A stretch of 29,813 nucleotides of DNA from assembly GCA_036507955.1 (NCBI GenBank), contig DATCIH010000011.1:1-29813 (forward strand), given 5' to 3'. The position numbers and the translations under genes are program-made. The notes under the pieces are model-generated. The model had not been told where the DNA came from and ran no database searches. It saw nothing but the letters and a program-made list of their open reading frames with translations. Below are positions 8,241 through 16,359 of the stretch, one piece after another; position 1 is the stretch's first letter; every line of letters begins with the position of its first letter. This stretch comes from DATCIH01 sp036507955 (GTDB lineage: Bacteria > Bacillota > Clostridia > Clostridiales > Clostridiaceae).

Positions 8241-9686
8241 ATGATAGCATTAATTTTAACATTAGCTTTAGGTGCAATAATAATCATCACCATATGCTTG
8301 GATATTAGTAAGAAGATAACTTTATTGAATAAAAGGTTTATAGGCATATATTTTATCTTCGCTCCCCACATTGTTTTATTAGTGTATATTTTTAGCCAAG
8401 GCATTAAATTTCAAGGGGATAGTCCTATATTTAAGCAGATTATTTTACTTCAGATGATTCTTTTCACTTTTTATATTTGGGTAAAGGTAAATATAGTTCC
8501 AGTTACCAGTAAACAGATTGTTAGCCTTAGATTAAGGATAATGCTAGGGGGAAGACAACTTGTCCTCTATGGACTATATGTAGCACTTATTCAAAGCTTA
8601 ATATATATAATTGGACTTAACTTAATACATAACTTAAATATTACCAAAAGCATCTTCATAGCGGACATTATAATTACCATATTAGATACGTTTGTTTTAA
8701 TTGTAAATGGTATGCTGCGAATTTTATGCGCTTCAAGAAGGCTAAATATAATTAAAAGAGTTATAGTAGCTTTTATTGTCTGGATTCCAATTGTAAATAT
8801 TTTTATAATGCTATATGTTTGTCACGTTGTAATTGCTGAATATGATCATGAATGTAATAAAGTAATTAACAAGCTGGCACGGGTGGACTCTAAAATATGT
8901 AACACGAAATATCCCTTTGTGTTAGTTCATGGGTGTGGATTTAGAGATTTAAAATATATTAATTATTGGGGTAGGATTCCCAAAGAACTAATTCGTAATG
9001 GAGCAACCGTTTATTACGGAAATCAAGAAGCCTGGGGAAACATTGAATATAATGGACAAGACATCAAAAATAAAATTCTTCAAGTTATGAAGGAGACAGG
9101 ATGCGAAAAGGTTAATATTATCGCCCATTCAAAAGGGGGATTAGATGCTCGCTATATGGTAAGTAAGCTAGATATGGGAAAATATGTTGCATCACTAACG
9201 ATGATTTCATCTCCACATAGGGGTTGTAAATTTGTTGACATTGCCTGTAAGCTACCTGATAAACTCTATAGAGGAATTTCAACCTTCTTTGATAAGCGGT
9301 ATAGGACGTTAGGTGATAAGAATCCTGACTTTTACACTGCAAGTAGACAGTTCTCAACTTATCATAGCGAAAAATTCAATCAAGAAGTAAAAAATGTAGA
9401 AGGAGTCTATTACCAAAGCTATGCAACAATAATAAAAAATATCTTTAGTGATTATGTAGTGGCGCTTCCCTATATTTTTGTTAGGCTAACGGAAGGCAGA
9501 AATGATGGCTTAGTAGCTATAGAGTCAGCTAAATGGGGAGAGTTTAAAGGGGTACTACAAAACAAGCGCAGACGTGGAATTTCCCACGGGAATATTATAG
9601 ACTTAAGAAGAGATGATTACAAAGGCTTTGATGTAATAGAAAAATATGTAGAAATAGTATCAGAACTTAAAAATATAGGCTATTAA
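8241..9686 (+). CDS. Membrane-tethered triacylglycerol-lipase-like hydrolase
   Basis: 481 residues in two parts. Residues 1 to about 205 contain five or six membrane helices. Residues from about 222 on form an alpha/beta-hydrolase domain like bacterial triacylglycerol lipases: oxyanion strand FVLVHGCGFRD, nucleophile elbow IIAHSKGGLDARY (Ser297), then SSPHRGCKFVD, with Asp422 (RNDGLVAIESAKWG) and His449 (ISHGN) completing a plausible triad. The elbow is A-H-S-K-G rather than G-x-S-x-G, as in several lipase families. The catalytic part should face one side of the membrane, probably outside, and may act on lipids or esters; this is inference. The ribosome site GAGGGA is 13 bases upstream, a little far. 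The gene is monocistronic as far as the sequence shows. Confidence 0.78.
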   Translation: MIALILTLALGAIIIITICLDISKKITLLNKRFIGIYFIFAPHIVLLVYIFSQGIKFQGDSPIFKQIILLQMILFTFYIWVKVNIVPVTSKQIVSLRLRIMLGGRQLVLYGLYVALIQSLIYIIGLNLIHNLNITKSIFIADIIITILDTFVLIVNGMLRILCASRRLNIIKRVIVAFIVWIPIVNIFIMLYVCHVVIAEYDHECNKVINKLARVDSKICNTKYPFVLVHGCGFRDLKYINYWGRIPKELIRNGATVYYGNQEAWGNIEYNGQDIKNKILQVMKETGCEKVNIIAHSKGGLDARYMVSKLDMGKYVASLTMISSPHRGCKFVDIACKLPDKLYRGISTFFDKRYRTLGDKNPDFYTASRQFSTYHSEKFNQEVKNVEGVYYQSYATIIKNIFSDYVVALPYIFVRLTEGRNDGLVAIESAKWGEFKGVLQNKRRRGISHGNIIDLRRDDYKGFDVIEKYVEIVSELKNIGY

Positions 9687-9747
9687 GCCCTGATACAATA
9701 ATATAACTATGTGAAGTGGAAATTATTTATATAATGGGGGGGCATAT

Positions 9748-11150
9748 ATGTTAAAAAAGATTAGATTTATTGAACCGGGAAACTATTCACCCTATAAAAA
9801 ATCTATAGTTAATAGATATACATATAATAAGTATATCTATTAACTACCATTGTTAAACGCATTATTGATGATACTTTAATGTATAGTGAATCAATTTCAA
9901 TAATCGATTTAGAGGATGTTTATGATGCAGACATCATATTTATTTCCATTAATACCTTTAATGCTGTCAGAGGATATAAAATAGCGGTGGATCTCAAAAA
10001 AAATTCTCATGCGCTGATTGTTTTTGGTGGTATGCACGCATCTTTGAATTACACAGAAACCATAGAATATTGTGATTATGTTTTAACAGGTGATGGGGAC
10101 GAATCAATACTCGAATTTATTCATGCAGTAGAAAACAAAACACCTATTGATTTCCTAGGAGTAATTTATAAACAAGAAGGTAAAATAATCAATACAGGAA
10201 AAAGAGAACAACCTAAGAATATTGATACTATTCCTAATAGAAATCTTGTTTATAATTATTCTAGGTTAGCAAAAAAATATAATACTTTATGGCCGCAGGT
10301 ACATGCGTCAAGAGGGTGTCCGCACAATTGCTCGTATTGCGCGGTTATTCAGCATTTCGGACGAAAAATAAGAACAAGGACACCAGAAAATATAGTACAG
10401 GATATAAAAGAAGCAATTGAGTTTCATAAAATGAAATTTATTCGAAGGCTTACTAATGTTGTGTGGATAACTGATGATAATTTTGCAGAAAACAGAGAGT
10501 GGGCAATATCAGTATTGAACGCAATAATAAAGAGTGGTATAAAGTATAATTTTTCTGTGCAGGCAAGATTTGAAACTGGCTTTGATGATGAGATACTTGA
10601 TTTAATGAAAAAGGCGGGGTTTATTGAACTGGCTCTTGGAATTGAGTTTTTAGATGATGAATCTTTTAAGGAGTTTAATAAAGAAAGTACTTATTCAGCT
10701 ATTGTCAAATCAATTAAGAATATACAAAAGCATGGTATAGGAGTTCGTGGACTTTTCATTGTTGGCGCTGAAAGTGACAAAATAGGCATAGGTGATAAGA
10801 TCGTAAAATTTGTAGAAGAAAATCATATCAAGGGAGTATTAATACAGTCAATGTTTTTCACCCCAGGAACACTTGTTTATGAGCAAAATAAAGATAAATT
10901 AATACATGAGAACTGGGAAAGATATGATGGAAATGTTGTACATTACCCTAAAAACATCAAACCTCATCAGCTGCAGCAAGAAATAATAATTGCAAGCAGA
11001 AAAATATATTCATTAAAGAAATTAATACATTCGATTCTATATGACAAGTTTATAGATAAGGTAATGTTTATGGAAGAATTTTTCTGGCATATGAGTATAA
11101 GAGAGGACCTTAAAAGCGAAATGAAATATCTAAAAAGTCTAAGTGATTAA
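9748..11150 (+). pseudogene. Interrupted B12-binding radical SAM protein
   Basis: A strong ribosome site (GGGGGGG) precedes ATG 9748, which starts MLKKIRFIEPGNYSPYKKS, the typical opening of B12-binding-domain radical SAM proteins, but the frame stops at 9841-9843 after 31 codons. The register beginning TTA at 9840 continues the protein as LTTIVKRIIDDTLMYSESIS and stays open to 11150. So a short deletion or frameshift near 9838-9843 splits the gene; a few residues between NKYI and LTT (often an RTP-G-like segment in such proteins) seem lost. The distal frame has a cobalamin-binding-like Rossmann part (DADIIFISINTFNAVRGY, FGGMHAS), the cluster motif CPHNCSYC (CxxxCxxC) and a full TIM-barrel part. 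A shorter product starting at ATG 9879 has no good ribosome site. The original substrate is unknown. Confidence 0.8.
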
Positions 11151-11246
11151 CACTAAGTTATGAGCATAATGTGTAGCTGACTTTATATAGTGGCTGGAGT
11201 TCCAAGACACTATTTTTTAAAAGATAATGTATCCTGATATTTGAGG

Positions 11247-11279
11247 ATATAGAGAAGGGATCTTAACCCTTCTCTATAT
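11247..11279. terminator. Bidirectional terminator-like hairpin
   Basis: A perfect 13-bp stem, ATATAGAGAAGGG (11247-11259) with its complement (11267-11279), and a 7-base loop. It lies between the convergent radical SAM and mgtE genes and overlaps the mgtE stop codon. T-rich sequence follows on the plus side (TATTAAGTATTTT); on the minus side it is poorer. Confidence 0.7.
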
Positions 11280-12545
11280 TAAGTATTTTAATAACAGAGT
11301 AGCTAAGCCTAGAAAGAAAAAGAAACCGCACACATCATCGGTAAAGGTAGTAACAAATACAGCAGAGGCCAGCGCAGGATCTACCTTTAATTTCTTTAAG
11401 GTTACAGGCACTAGATAACCTACAATGGTTGCGACACACATATTACCAAGCATAGAAACTCCGACTACTATACCAAAGGCAGGCTTATGGGCCCATAACA
11501 TTCCTATTGCTGCAATCACTATTCCAATACCTAATCCATTAACTAAGCCTACTAATATTTCTTTTCTAAATACTTTTTTTGCATTTTCTTTAGTAAATTC
11601 ACCCAAGGCTATACCTCTCACAATTAGAGTCAAGCTCTGAGTTCCTGCATTTCCACCCATTCCAGCAAGTATAGCAGTAACTAAATTTACATAAAGCCAA
11701 GGTAATCTGCTCTTTACTGAAGCAAAGGTTGATCCATCAATTACCTCTCCTTCATTAACCCCAGCAAGACGCAGGATATCTTCGGTTGCTTCCATTCTTA
11801 CTACCTCGAAAATATCATCCACAGTGATTACTCCTAGCATTTCGCCTTTTTCATTGGTAACAGGCATTGCTTGAAAGCCATATTTCTCAAATAGCGTTGC
11901 AACCTCTTCCTGATCCATTTCCACAGGAACACTTTTAACATGCTCATGCATTATTTCCCCTATTTTAGTGTCAAAGGTTGAAATAACTAATTCTCTAAGG
12001 GATATTATTCCTTTTAAAATATTTTTTTCATCTAGCACGTAAAGATAATAGGCTGTTTCTACATCAAGACCTGCCAGTTGAAGATATTTTAAGGTTTCCT
12101 TTACATCCATAGTCTCTTTAATAGCAACAAATTCTGAAGCCATAAGTCCGCCAGCGGTATCGTCTTTATAGTTTAGAAGCACTTTAACATCCTCTGCTTC
12201 TTCTTTTCCTATATTACCCAAAAATCTAATTATTCTTTCAGGCTCGAAACCTGAAAGTAAATCTGCTATTTCATCCGAGCTCATATTATGTACAATTTTG
12301 TATTGCTCAAGTTCTGAGAACAGATTTAAGAAAGCTTGCTTTTCTTCTTCTTCCATTTCCTCGAAAATATTAGCTATAAGCCAGGTAGGCAGTTTTTCTA
12401 GTATATTTAGTTTATCAAGATCGTTATCTCTCAAAACTTCCAGTATATCAGCTGGGTGTAAGTCTTCTAAGTACTTTTGAAGCTCAGGTTTGTTATTATA
12501 TATCAATATTTCTTTCAAATCAGATTTAGTTAAAACATCATTCAA
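11274..12545 (-). CDS. mgtE: MgtE magnesium channel, internally deleted
   Basis: MgtE-type Mg2+ channel. An N-terminal helical domain (about 1-125) precedes tandem CBS domains (about 130-250, DTAGGLMASEFVAI and VITVDDIFEVVRMEATEDI), the connecting helix, and the membrane part with GMGGNAGTQSLTLIVRG and the C-terminal TTFTDDVCGFF, which carries the pore Asp. It has 423 residues against about 450 in characterised MgtE. The shortfall is local: RLPWLYVNLVTAILA passes straight into GMGGNAG, without the roughly 27 residues that normally finish TM1 and form most of TM2. The joint is near 11663-11675 and in frame. The start is a TTG at 12545 with GAGGAAG upstream. Regulation by the CBS Mg2+ sensor would remain, but channel assembly is doubtful. 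No M-box riboswitch is seen upstream. Confidence 0.85.
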   Translation of the reverse strand: MNDVLTKSDLKEILIYNNKPELQKYLEDLHPADILEVLRDNDLDKLNILEKLPTWLIANIFEEMEEEEKQAFLNLFSELEQYKIVHNMSSDEIADLLSGFEPERIIRFLGNIGKEEAEDVKVLLNYKDDTAGGLMASEFVAIKETMDVKETLKYLQLAGLDVETAYYLYVLDEKNILKGIISLRELVISTFDTKIGEIMHEHVKSVPVEMDQEEVATLFEKYGFQAMPVTNEKGEMLGVITVDDIFEVVRMEATEDILRLAGVNEGEVIDGSTFASVKSRLPWLYVNLVTAILAGMGGNAGTQSLTLIVRGIALGEFTKENAKKVFRKEILVGLVNGLGIGIVIAAIGMLWAHKPAFGIVVGVSMLGNMCVATIVGYLVPVTLKKLKVDPALASAVFVTTFTDDVCGFFFFLGLATLLLKYLI

Positions 12546-12635
12546 GTTATTTCACTTCCTCTTATACATATTATTCGCCAATAATACTCAATAATAAATA
12601 TCCTGAATAAAAAAATATTTATAGGATAAAATAAC

Positions 12636-12665
12636 TTTACAACCAAACACTAGTTCGTATATAAT
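12636..12665 (+). promoter_or_regulatory. SOS promoter with LexA-like box
   Basis: TTTACA (12636-12641) and TATAAT (12660-12665) are separated by 18 bp. Inside the spacer lies CAAAC-ACTA-GTTCG (12644-12657), one base from the CGAAC-N4-GTTCG palindrome bound by Gram-positive LexA. A repressor bound here would block RNA polymerase. The downstream gene is a Y-family polymerase, a classic SOS target, which supports the reading. Confidence 0.65.
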
Positions 12666-12709
12666 AAATATACTGTAAGGAGATTATTATAATAAGAGGT
12701 GCTAAAAAA

Positions 12710-13960
12710 ATGGGCGGGAAGACAATATTTCATATTGATGCAAATTCAGCTTTTTTATCCTGGAGTGCAGCAGCTAGATTATACAAAGGAGAAACCATAG
12801 ATATTAGAGATATACCTTCCATTGTGGGAGGAGATCCTAAAAGTAGACACGGCATCGTACTGGCAAAGTCCATACCTTCAAAGAAATATGGTATACAGAC
12901 TGGAGAAACACTTTCTTCTGCCTTAAGTAAATGCCCTACTCTTACTATAGTTCCACCAGAGTATGATATCTATGTGCGCTGTAGCAATGCAATGGTAGAA
13001 ATATTAAAGGAATATTCCCCAAAGCATCAAAGATATTCTATAGATGAATGCTTCCTTGACTGTACCAACATGGAAAATCTTCATGGAAAACCAATTGAGG
13101 TGGCTTATGCTATGAAGGAAAGAATAAAAAAGGAACTTGGGTTCACCGTCAACGTAGGTATTTCAAGCAATAAGCTTTTGGCAAAAATGGGCTCAGACTT
13201 AAAAAAGCCTGATATGGTTCATAGTCTCTATCCAGAGGAGATGGAAGAAAAGATGTGGCCTCTTCCTGTGGGAGATCTTTTTATGGTAGGTAGAAAAACT
13301 ATGCTTAAGCTATATAGAATCAATGTTAAGACCATAGGGGATCTGGCAAACTATAATGTTAATATACTAAAGGATCTATTTAAAAGCTTTGGTGAAGTTA
13401 TATGGAAGTTTGCTAACGGCATAGATGATTCAGAGGTTAGAAAAAGCAACTTTATAGATGTGAAGGGAATAGGGAATTCCACCACGATCCCCTTTGATGT
13501 GGACAATAAAAGGGAAGCCTATATGGTGCTGCTTTCCCTTACAGAAATAGTGGCCATGAGACTTCGAGACTCAGAGAACCTTTGTAGGCTGGTAGCTGTT
13601 TCTATAAGAAGTAATGAATTTGCAAACTATTCGAGACAAAGGAAGCTAAGCTTTGCCACGGATTCCACTAGTGTTATATACGGGATAGTTAAAGAACTAT
13701 TTAATGAAAGCTGGAAGGAAGAAAAGGTAAGGCAGATGGGAGTGAGAGTCTCAGAGCTATGTAGCAATGAATTTTACCAGACTTCTTTTTTCCAGGCAGA
13801 TGAAGAAAGATTAAGAAGTTTAGATAAAACAATAGATGGAATAAGATTAAAATACGGGACTGGTGCTATCACAAGATCCGTATTTGTTAATTCAGGTATA
13901 AAGGCTATAACCGGCGGATATAGTGTAGAGGATTACCCGCCTATGTCCAGTATTTTGTAA
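12710..13960 (+). CDS. dinB: Y-family translesion DNA polymerase
   Basis: A 416-residue polymerase IV/UvrX-type enzyme that copies damaged DNA. Catalytic residues are visible in FHIDANSAF (Asp10) and YSIDECFLD (Asp111, Glu112); VNVGISSNKLLAKMGSDLKKP is the palm/fingers signature. A helix-hairpin-helix thumb (about 190-240) and little-finger domain follow. QTSFF (357-361) is a likely clamp-binding peptide near the end, similar in place to the QLSLF-type motif of the UvrX/YqjW group. ATG 12710 follows AAGAGGTG. It has no truncation. The LexA-like box in the promoter suggests induction by DNA damage. A small gene follows 17 bp later and is probably co-transcribed. dinB is used in the broad sense; the subgroup may be closer to uvrX. 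Confidence 0.9.
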   Translation: MGGKTIFHIDANSAFLSWSAAARLYKGETIDIRDIPSIVGGDPKSRHGIVLAKSIPSKKYGIQTGETLSSALSKCPTLTIVPPEYDIYVRCSNAMVEILKEYSPKHQRYSIDECFLDCTNMENLHGKPIEVAYAMKERIKKELGFTVNVGISSNKLLAKMGSDLKKPDMVHSLYPEEMEEKMWPLPVGDLFMVGRKTMLKLYRINVKTIGDLANYNVNILKDLFKSFGEVIWKFANGIDDSEVRKSNFIDVKGIGNSTTIPFDVDNKREAYMVLLSLTEIVAMRLRDSENLCRLVAVSIRSNEFANYSRQRKLSFATDSTSVIYGIVKELFNESWKEEKVRQMGVRVSELCSNEFYQTSFFQADEERLRSLDKTIDGIRLKYGTGAITRSVFVNSGIKAITGGYSVEDYPPMSSIL

Positions 13961-13977
13961 AAGGAGCGTAGAGAGCT

Positions 13978-14241
13978 ATGAAGATAGTTGCAAAACCTAT
14001 AGATATAGCAGTATGGTTCGACTGCGAAGGTACTCCTCATCCTGTTAGGTTCCGCATGGTAGGAGAGGATAAGGCTTATGAAACTTATAAGATAGATAAG
14101 GTTACCATGACCTATATGGAGAAAATAGCAGGAAATCCTACCATGGTATTTCGCTGCAAGAGCTTCATAAAAGAAGTAGAGAAACTTTATGAGATACGTT
14201 ATGAGATAAATAGCTGCAAATGGATATTATTTAAAATTTAA
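13978..14241 (+). CDS. Small protein in dinB operon
   Basis: 87 residues, no signal peptide or membrane helix, predicted mainly beta: MKIVAKPIDIAVWFD, then PVRFRMVGEDKAYETYKIDKV, and a C-terminal half with FRCKSFIKEVEKLYEIRYEINSCKWILFKI. AAAGGAGCG ends 9 bases before the ATG, and the gene starts 17 bp after dinB, so both are likely expressed from the SOS promoter. In Bacillus, YolD-like small proteins accompany UvrX-type polymerases; this protein has a similar size, position and strand-rich make-up (PVRF, then IDKV), but I cannot show homology. Function unknown; a polymerase accessory role is inference. Confidence 0.75.
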   Translation: MKIVAKPIDIAVWFDCEGTPHPVRFRMVGEDKAYETYKIDKVTMTYMEKIAGNPTMVFRCKSFIKEVEKLYEIRYEINSCKWILFKI

Positions 14242-14303
14242 CAAAGGCAAATGGATGAAAAATAATAACATTTATGGCATAATAGAAGCATGAAGGTGAT
14301 AGG

Positions 14304-15125
14304 ATGAAAAATATTGTGGTTGTTGATACAAAGCAATACGAAAGGCAAAGAATAAAGGAACTTATGGAGCCTATGAATGTAAAAGTGTTAGAAGCTTCAG
14401 GCTCAACAGAACTATTAATTCTGCTTAAAAATGCTGAAGAGCTTCCAGCTCTTATGGTTCTTGATATGAACCTTAATGAAGAGGATGGCTTTTCCGTCAT
14501 GAGAATGCTAAAGAAAAATGGTATAAGCATTCCAGTCATATTGTTAACAATGGAAAATAAAAGGGATTCCTTTATACGTGGAATAAAGGAAGGTGCAGTG
14601 GATTATATGCTTAAGCCCTTTCAAGATGAAGAGCTCAAGCTTAGAATAATAAAACATATGAATATTGGAATGGAAGAAGATAGCTTAAGTAAGAAGGGTT
14701 TAACCCTAAACTTTCAACAGTATTTAGAGGGAGAATTAAAGAAATCCAAGAAAGGCAAATATAATATTTCTATTTTGATGACCACCTTTGTAAAGAAGGC
14801 GGAGGCGAATATAGGGATTAATGAGAAGGAATACTATTTGTATCAAGATAGGGTTTATGACACCTTAAGTAAATTATTTTGGGATACAGATGTATTTGTT
14901 AAGTATGGCTCTCAAAGCTTTATAGGTATATTTCCATTTTCGGATGAAGTGAATACTCAAATAGTAGTAAATAAGATTAATGATAGCTTTGAAAAGCTAA
15001 AAAAGGAAGATAAGCAGTTTTCCACTTATTCCATATCCAGCGTTTATGTTACAAGTCCCTTAGAAGGTTTGGATAAGGAAACACTTATTGAAAGACTTCT
15101 TGAAAAAACAAAGGGAACTCCTTAG
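14304..15125 (+). CDS. Response regulator with degenerate GGDEF-like domain
   Basis: A 273-residue protein. Residues 1-118 are a receiver domain: acidic Asp8, phospho-acceptor Asp54 (LMVLDMNL), Thr82 and Lys104 (YMLKPF). A linker of about 25 residues follows. Residues from about 145 to 265 resemble a GGDEF domain in layout, with a helix, DTLSKLFWDTDVFVKYG and a hairpin, but the active-site GGDEF is replaced by YGSQS before FIGIFPF, so no cyclic-di-GMP synthesis is expected. It could bind a ligand or partner. GGTGATAGG serves as ribosome site. No histidine kinase lies nearby, so it is an orphan. Receiver call firm; C-terminal call moderate. Confidence 0.75.
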   Translation: MKNIVVVDTKQYERQRIKELMEPMNVKVLEASGSTELLILLKNAEELPALMVLDMNLNEEDGFSVMRMLKKNGISIPVILLTMENKRDSFIRGIKEGAVDYMLKPFQDEELKLRIIKHMNIGMEEDSLSKKGLTLNFQQYLEGELKKSKKGKYNISILMTTFVKKAEANIGINEKEYYLYQDRVYDTLSKLFWDTDVFVKYGSQSFIGIFPFSDEVNTQIVVNKINDSFEKLKKEDKQFSTYSISSVYVTSPLEGLDKETLIERLLEKTKGTP

Positions 15126-15151
15126 GTACCGGAGCATTTAGAATAAATGCC

Positions 15152-15182
15152 AAAAAGATAAGCTAATGCTTATCTTTTTTTT
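15152..15182 (+). terminator. Rho-independent terminator
   Basis: AAAAAGATAAGC (15152-15163) and GCTTATCTTTTT (15168-15179) form a 12-bp stem with a TAAT loop, ending in a run of eight T. It terminates the response-regulator transcript 27 bp after its stop codon. Confidence 0.88.
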
Positions 15183-15204
15183 AGATGTATTAATAATTTG
15201 AACA

Positions 15205-15741
15205 TCATCTAATAACTATTATTGTATGACCAGCATAATCATGTATTGCTCTTGCTTTCCTATTGAAAAGGGGGAAGGCAATATATAATGCTGCTAAGAT
15301 ATTGGTGATAACTAACAGAGATTCAGCTACAAATGAAAAGTTGCTATTAGGAAAGACTAATTGCCAAATAGCAAAGTGTGCCAATTCCCATGGAATAAAT
15401 TTTACTAGTGAACGAAGGAATGAATTCTTGTAGGTAAAATTTGTTCCATCAATTTTACTTACTTTGATATGAAAGAGCAATTTACCCGGAGTTGCTTTCA
15501 GATATGATGCTTCAAAAATGAAGAAATAAATAAAAACAGGAGCTACCAAAAAAACTGCACCAAAAAATTCGGATTGCCATGCTGATTTTTGAAAGAGTGG
15601 ACTTACAATTGGAGAAAATAAAAATAAAGCACCTGCATAGAGGGATAGTAATAAATAGTCTAATAATAAGGCGGCAAAGCGCCGTACTAGAATACTTCTT
15701 TTTATTTCGTTTTTGCAATCCATACACTGTACTTTTTTCAT
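15205..15741 (-). CDS. RDD-family membrane protein
   Basis: A 178-residue RDD-type protein with three to four membrane helices. A short cytoplasmic start with one CxxC pair (VQCMDCKNEIKR) comes before RRFAALLLDYLLLSLYAGALF, where the eponymous R and D residues sit in the first helix. Later are ATPGKLLFHIKV, SFLRSLVKFIPW and RKARAIHDYAGHTIIV, all usual for the family. Some RDD proteins have been linked to ion exchange, but the role of most is unknown. The single CxxC could be half a zinc site or a redox pair. AGAGAGG lies about 10 bases before the ATG. It is convergent with the response regulator, with the terminator between them. Confidence 0.85.
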   Translation of the reverse strand: MKKVQCMDCKNEIKRSILVRRFAALLLDYLLLSLYAGALFLFSPIVSPLFQKSAWQSEFFGAVFLVAPVFIYFFIFEASYLKATPGKLLFHIKVSKIDGTNFTYKNSFLRSLVKFIPWELAHFAIWQLVFPNSNFSFVAESLLVITNILAALYIAFPLFNRKARAIHDYAGHTIIVIR

Positions 15742-15901
15742 AAAGCCACATCCTCTCTTTAATTATATATCAACTATAACTATTTACTATAATTTTTTCG
15801 ATATTTCCTCATTACAACAGTAAGGGAAGAACTTTCCTTTGAAAATTGTGTGTCTTTAACTTCAAAATCTTTAAAGACATATTAAAATAGTTAATAATAT
15901 A

Positions 15902-15961
15902 ATTAATTAAATCAATATATTTTAAAATATATATTGATTTAATTAATATTTAGTTTATAAT
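15902..15961 (+). promoter_or_regulatory. Promoter with 19-bp inverted-repeat operator
   Basis: A perfect 19-bp inverted repeat (15902-15920 with 15929-15947, 8-bp spacer, core AAATCAATATAT) precedes the DUF2089 operon. TTGATT (15934-15939) in its right arm and TATAAT (15956-15961), 16 bp apart, form a good promoter, so a protein on the repeat would cover the -35 box. Sequence seen directly; operator role inferred. Confidence 0.6.
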
Positions 15962-15986
15962 AAAGATATGGAGAGTGATATATATT

Positions 15987-16346
15987 ATGCCATACAAAGT
16001 TATAACGAAATGTCCTGTATGTGATGGTAAACTTACGGTGACTAAGCTAAATTGTAAAAAATGCGGAACAACAGTTGAAAATGATTTTGAGTTTTCTAGA
16101 TTTGCTTATCTTCCGTCGGAACAACTTGATTTTATTGAGGTATTTATTAAGGCTAGAGGGAACATCAAGGATGTGGAAAAGGAACTTGGGATATCTTACC
16201 CAACAGTAAGGGGAAAGCTGGAGGAAGCCATAGCTGCTTTAGGTTATACCCCTAGGACTAAGGATGAAAGTAGTACGGAGGTTATCGATAAGCTTGAAAA
16301 GGGTGAAATAACAGCAGAACAGGCAATAATTTTATTAAAAAAGTAG
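15987..16346 (+). CDS. DUF2089-family zinc-ribbon/HTH protein
   Basis: 119 residues. The N-terminal zinc ribbon has two CxxC pairs (CPVCDGKL and CKKCGT, about residues 9-30). LPSEQLDFIEVFIKARGNIKDVEKELGISYPTVRGKLEEAI is a helix-turn-helix typical of DUF2089. The C-terminal EVIDKLEKGEITAEQAIILLKK is a SHOCT-like helical hairpin. The family is thought to be transcriptional. I prefer ATG 15987, with GGAGAG 11-16 bases upstream, over an upstream GTG (15975) that would overlap the ribosome site. First gene of a three-gene operon with 13 and 1 bp gaps. It may bind the inverted repeat in its own promoter, which is inference. Confidence 0.85.
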   Translation: MPYKVITKCPVCDGKLTVTKLNCKKCGTTVENDFEFSRFAYLPSEQLDFIEVFIKARGNIKDVEKELGISYPTVRGKLEEAIAALGYTPRTKDESSTEVIDKLEKGEITAEQAIILLKK

Positions 16347-16359
16347 GAGGGGTTTAAAA

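Noticed and set aside
12546..12635. Possible M-box Mg2+ riboswitch before mgtE
   Set aside because: The leader is only about 90 bases, AT-rich, and shows none of the long paired regions expected of an M-box.
14231..14539. 102-codon open frame on the minus strand
   Set aside because: It is antisense to the receiver domain, which has clear conserved residues.
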